The notes under the pieces were generated by a model. The model saw only the letters and a program-made list of their open reading frames with translations, was not told where the DNA came from and did not search any database. Made by a program: the position numbers and the translations under genes. A stretch of 8,505 bases of DNA from Psychroflexus sp. (GTDB lineage Bacteria; Bacteroidota; Bacteroidia; Flavobacteriales; Flavobacteriaceae). The stretch is taken from the NCBI GenBank assembly GCA_003565575.1, contig PXBV01000282.1:1-8505 (forward strand), written 5' to 3'. Numbering within the stretch: position 1 is the stretch's first letter; each line of letters begins with the position of its first letter. Below are positions 6,573-8,505 of this stretch, one piece after another.

Positions 6573-7316
6573 TCAGCTTAGCAATAATTGAGTGATGAAA
6601 TAATTCATGAAAATAATAATCACACTAGTCCAAACAAAAGACGTTGTAGCGGCATGACCAACTTCTAGTGACCCGCCTTTCATGTAATAGCCATGAAATG
6701 AAGGCACCGTTGCAAGTATCATTGCAAAGATGAAACTTTTAAGAAACGCATAGAAAACCTGAAAAGGAATGAAGTCTTCTTTGAGCCCTTCAAAAAATTC
6801 ATCAGAGTTTAAAAACCCTCCATAAACTCCTGCAATATAAGCGCCTAAAATTCCTACAAACATGGATATGGCAATCACAAATGGAAAAAAACACATGGCC
6901 ACAATTTTTGGAAAAACCAAATAATTTAGAGAATTGATTCCCATAACCTCTAAGGCGTCTATCTGCTCAGAAACTCTCATAGTTCCTATACTAGAAGTAA
7001 TAAAAGAACCTACTTTACCAGCCATTATAATGGAAACAAATGTTGGAGCAAATTCCAGTATTATAGATTGTCTAGATGCAAATCCAATCAAGGATTTAGG
7101 GACAAAAGGATTAGAAAAATTTAATGCTGTTTGAATGGAAATTACCGCTCCAATAAAAAAGGATATAAAAACAACTATACCTAAAGAATTGATAATCAGA
7201 TCATCTAGTTCTTGAAGGATAAGCCTCTTTAGTTCAGAGGTTTTGGTCATTCTTTTGAACGTGTCATAGATCATAATGAAATATTGACCAACACTCTTTA
7301 TATAATTTAATAGCAT
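6573..7316 (-). CDS. mlaE: ABC transporter permease, MlaE family
   Basis: This 247-residue inner-membrane protein is the permease of an MCE/Mla-type phospholipid transporter and partner of the ATPase gene one base downstream. The family signature is clear: EFAP (88-91), an AGKVGSF segment, and GTMRVSEQIDALEVMG (111-126), the conserved cytoplasmic coupling region, followed by NYLVFPKIVA. Hydrophobic segments lie near residues 44-66, 85-108, 135-165, 188-210 and 228-245, and an amphipathic N-terminal helix (1-25) precedes them as in MlaE. The length is normal for the family. The ATG at 7316 is the first possible start in the frame and gives the expected N-terminus. No MCE-domain (MlaD-like) gene follows, so the substrate-binding part must be encoded outside this window. 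Phospholipid as substrate rests on the family, and the direction of transport is not decided here. Confidence 0.92.
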   Translation of the reverse strand: MLLNYIKSVGQYFIMIYDTFKRMTKTSELKRLILQELDDLIINSLGIVVFISFFIGAVISIQTALNFSNPFVPKSLIGFASRQSIILEFAPTFVSIIMAGKVGSFITSSIGTMRVSEQIDALEVMGINSLNYLVFPKIVAMCFFPFVIAISMFVGILGAYIAGVYGGFLNSDEFFEGLKEDFIPFQVFYAFLKSFIFAMILATVPSFHGYYMKGGSLEVGHAATTSFVWTSVIIIFMNYFITQLLLS

Positions 7317-7342
7317 TTGAATCTAGCCTTGATAATTTTTTA

Positions 7343-7350
7343 TAAAAATA
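7343..7350 (-). promoter_or_regulatory. Weak -7-like element for the mlaE-mlaF operon
   Basis: On the minus strand these bases read TATTTTTA, matching TAnnTTTG except for the last base, 26 bases upstream of the permease ATG. No matching -33 element is seen, and an AT-rich stretch gives such matches by chance. The operon needs a promoter in the 116-bp gap or further upstream under the phosphatase gene, so this is only the best local candidate. Confidence 0.2.
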
Positions 7351-7410
7351 GAATAAAAACTCGAGGATACTATTTAACCGAAGCATAAACTTTAAAGTAT
7401 CTTAAAATCT

Positions 7411-7418
7411 TATATTTG
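7411..7418 (+). promoter_or_regulatory. Bacteroidota -7 element of the pafA-like gene promoter
   Basis: TATATTTG matches the TAnnTTTG -7 consensus of the primary sigma factor of Bacteroidota exactly and lies 14 bases before the ATG at 7433. No good TTTG -33 element is found at the usual distance; the nearest T-rich stretch is TTTAAAG at 7391. The leader would be very short, about 10 bases. The surrounding intergenic region (7317-7432) is AT-rich and also holds two perfect palindromes, TTTTTATAAAAA (7337-7348) and ACTTTAAAGT (7389-7398). Confidence 0.45.
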
Positions 7419-7432
7419 CTAAAAATGATTTT

Positions 7433-8505
7433 ATGAAACATAAACTAGTTCTTGTATTTCTATTTTTTTTACAAATACAACTCTTTGCACAAGAAAAAAA
7501 AACTACTTCAAAGCTAGTAGTTGGAATTGTCGTAGACCAAATGCGTTTTGACTACCTCAATAAATTTGAAAATCACTATTCTGAAGATGGTTTCAAACGC
7601 CTCAAACAAGAAGGCTTTGAAGTGAAAAACTTTCACTTCAATTATATTCCAACCTTTACAGGTCCAGGTCATGCCTCTGTTTACACAGGTACAAGTCCTA
7701 TCAATCATGGTATCATTAGTAATAATTGGTACGACAAATTTGAAGATAAAAAGGTTTACTGTGCCTCAGACCCAAATGTAAAAGCATTAGGTATAGAGCC
7801 AGAAGACAAAGATGGGAAAATGTCCCCACAACGTATGCTTACAACTAGTTTTGCAGACCAAAACCGACTTCATACTCAGTTTAAAGGGAAAACTATTGGG
7901 GTTTCTATTAAAGACCGTGGTGCTATACTTCCAGCAGGTCATACTGCTAACGCAGCTTATTGGTTTGTAGGCGGAGATTTAGGGCATTTTATAAGCTCTA
8001 GCTTTTATATGGATGCACTTCCAGGTTGGGTTACAAAATTTAATTCTTCAAGTCCCGCCAAGAAATATCTTAAAACATGGGATACGTTTAAAGATATTTC
8101 AACTTATATCGAAAGTGGTCCCGATTTGAATAACTATGAAAATGGATTCAAAGGAAAAGATGAAGCTACTTTTCCATACGATCTAAAGAATTTAGCTAAA
8201 GATAATAGTAATTATAGTATTATTAGACCAACACCTTTTGGAAATGATTTATTGCTTGAATTTGCTAAAGAAGCTATTTTAAATGAAAATCTTGGACATG
8301 ATGAGTTTACCGATGTTTTCACATTAAGCTTTTCTAGTCCAGATTACGTTGGACACAATTTTGGAGTGAATTCTAAGGAAATCCAAGACACATACATTCG
8401 CCTAGACCGAAACATAGCCGATTTGCTCAAGTTTTTGGATGAACATGTAGGCGAAGGAGAATATACAGTGTTTCTTACCGCAGATCATGGAGCAGTTCAT
8501 GTCCC
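7433..8505 (+). CDS. pafA: PafA-like secreted alkaline phosphatase (3' end missing)
   Basis: The frame opens with ATG at 7433 and runs without a stop to the window end, giving 357 residues of a protein whose family members have about 540-550. It is an alkaline phosphatase superfamily phosphomonoesterase like the one studied in Elizabethkingia. Residues 1-19 are a signal peptide (hydrophobic core VLVFLFFLQIQLFA, likely cut before Gln20), so it is exported to the periplasm or beyond. Visible active-site residues are Asp35 in VVDQMR, nucleophile Thr76 in PTFTGPGHAS, Asn97 in IISNNWYD, Lys160 and Arg162 in SIKDRG, Asp304 and His308 in SSPDYVGH, and Asp351-His352 in TADHG. These match PafA's Zn ligands and its Asn/Lys/Arg phosphate-contacting set, which separates it from PhoA and from phosphodiesterases. 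The last Zn-binding His should lie beyond the window. It is transcribed away from the mlaE gene. Confidence 0.92.
   Translation, partial: MKHKLVLVFLFFLQIQLFAQEKKTTSKLVVGIVVDQMRFDYLNKFENHYSEDGFKRLKQEGFEVKNFHFNYIPTFTGPGHASVYTGTSPINHGIISNNWYDKFEDKKVYCASDPNVKALGIEPEDKDGKMSPQRMLTTSFADQNRLHTQFKGKTIGVSIKDRGAILPAGHTANAAYWFVGGDLGHFISSSFYMDALPGWVTKFNSSSPAKKYLKTWDTFKDISTYIESGPDLNNYENGFKGKDEATFPYDLKNLAKDNSNYSIIRPTPFGNDLLLEFAKEAILNENLGHDEFTDVFTLSFSSPDYVGHNFGVNSKEIQDTYIRLDRNIADLLKFLDEHVGEGEYTVFLTADHGAVHV

Noticed and set aside
7514..7708. Minus-strand open frame of 64 residues
   Set aside because: It lies opposite the phosphatase coding region, which keeps all catalytic motifs there.
1..8505. Mobile element, defence system, CRISPR or RNA gene
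   Set aside because: I saw no transposase, integrase, phage or nuclease genes, no regularly spaced repeats and no tRNA or rRNA-like stretches. Composition appears even across the window.

Overview
The window looks like ordinary chromosomal DNA from a member of the Flavobacteriaceae (Bacteroidota). The signs are AT-rich DNA, the absence of Shine-Dalgarno sequences in front of every start, a TAnnTTTG-type promoter element, a short LFISC lipobox, and protein families whose sequences look flavobacterial (PafA-like phosphatase, MlaEF pair with a DEPNSGLDP Walker B, DUF389 protein, single-domain GDP-mannose pyrophosphorylase). I cannot name genus or species from sequence reading alone.

Layout. (1) 1-942, plus strand: the 3' part of the pyruvate dehydrogenase E2 gene, with the E3-binding domain, a hinge and the whole catalytic domain; it is closed by a strong intrinsic terminator at 974-1017. 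(2) 1028-5810, plus strand: five tightly packed genes (junctions of 1-nt overlap, 6, 5 and 3 nt) that look like one operon: M28-family lipoprotein peptidase, short-chain dehydrogenase/reductase, SprT-like metalloprotease-like protein, mannose-1-phosphate guanylyltransferase, and a DUF389 membrane protein with a long C-terminal domain. (3) 7316-5807, minus strand: a two-gene operon for an MCE/Mla-type ABC transporter, permease first and ATPase second, 1 nt apart. It converges on the DUF389 gene, and the two stop codons overlap by 4 nt in the sequence TTAA. (4) 7433-8505, plus strand: the first 357 codons of a secreted PafA-like alkaline phosphatase, divergent from the transporter across a 116-bp AT-rich intergenic region that carries a likely promoter.

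How the genes fit together: the E2 gene belongs to central carbon metabolism (pyruvate to acetyl-CoA). Much of the rest concerns the cell envelope: a lipoprotein peptidase, GDP-mannose supply for surface glycans, an inner-membrane DUF389 protein, a phospholipid-trafficking ABC transporter and a secreted phosphatase. The SDR and SprT-like proteins have no clear link to this theme. No MCE-domain (MlaD-like) partner lies inside the window.

No rRNA, tRNA, CRISPR array, insertion sequence, phage gene or defence system is visible, and no gene appears broken. There is no gene-free stretch longer than 300 bases. I looked for a new system and did not find one. The points worth a second look are the gene-end architecture, the DUF389 C-terminal extension, the unusual residues in the M28 protein, the SprT-like protein without a zinc ribbon, and the composition of the operon.
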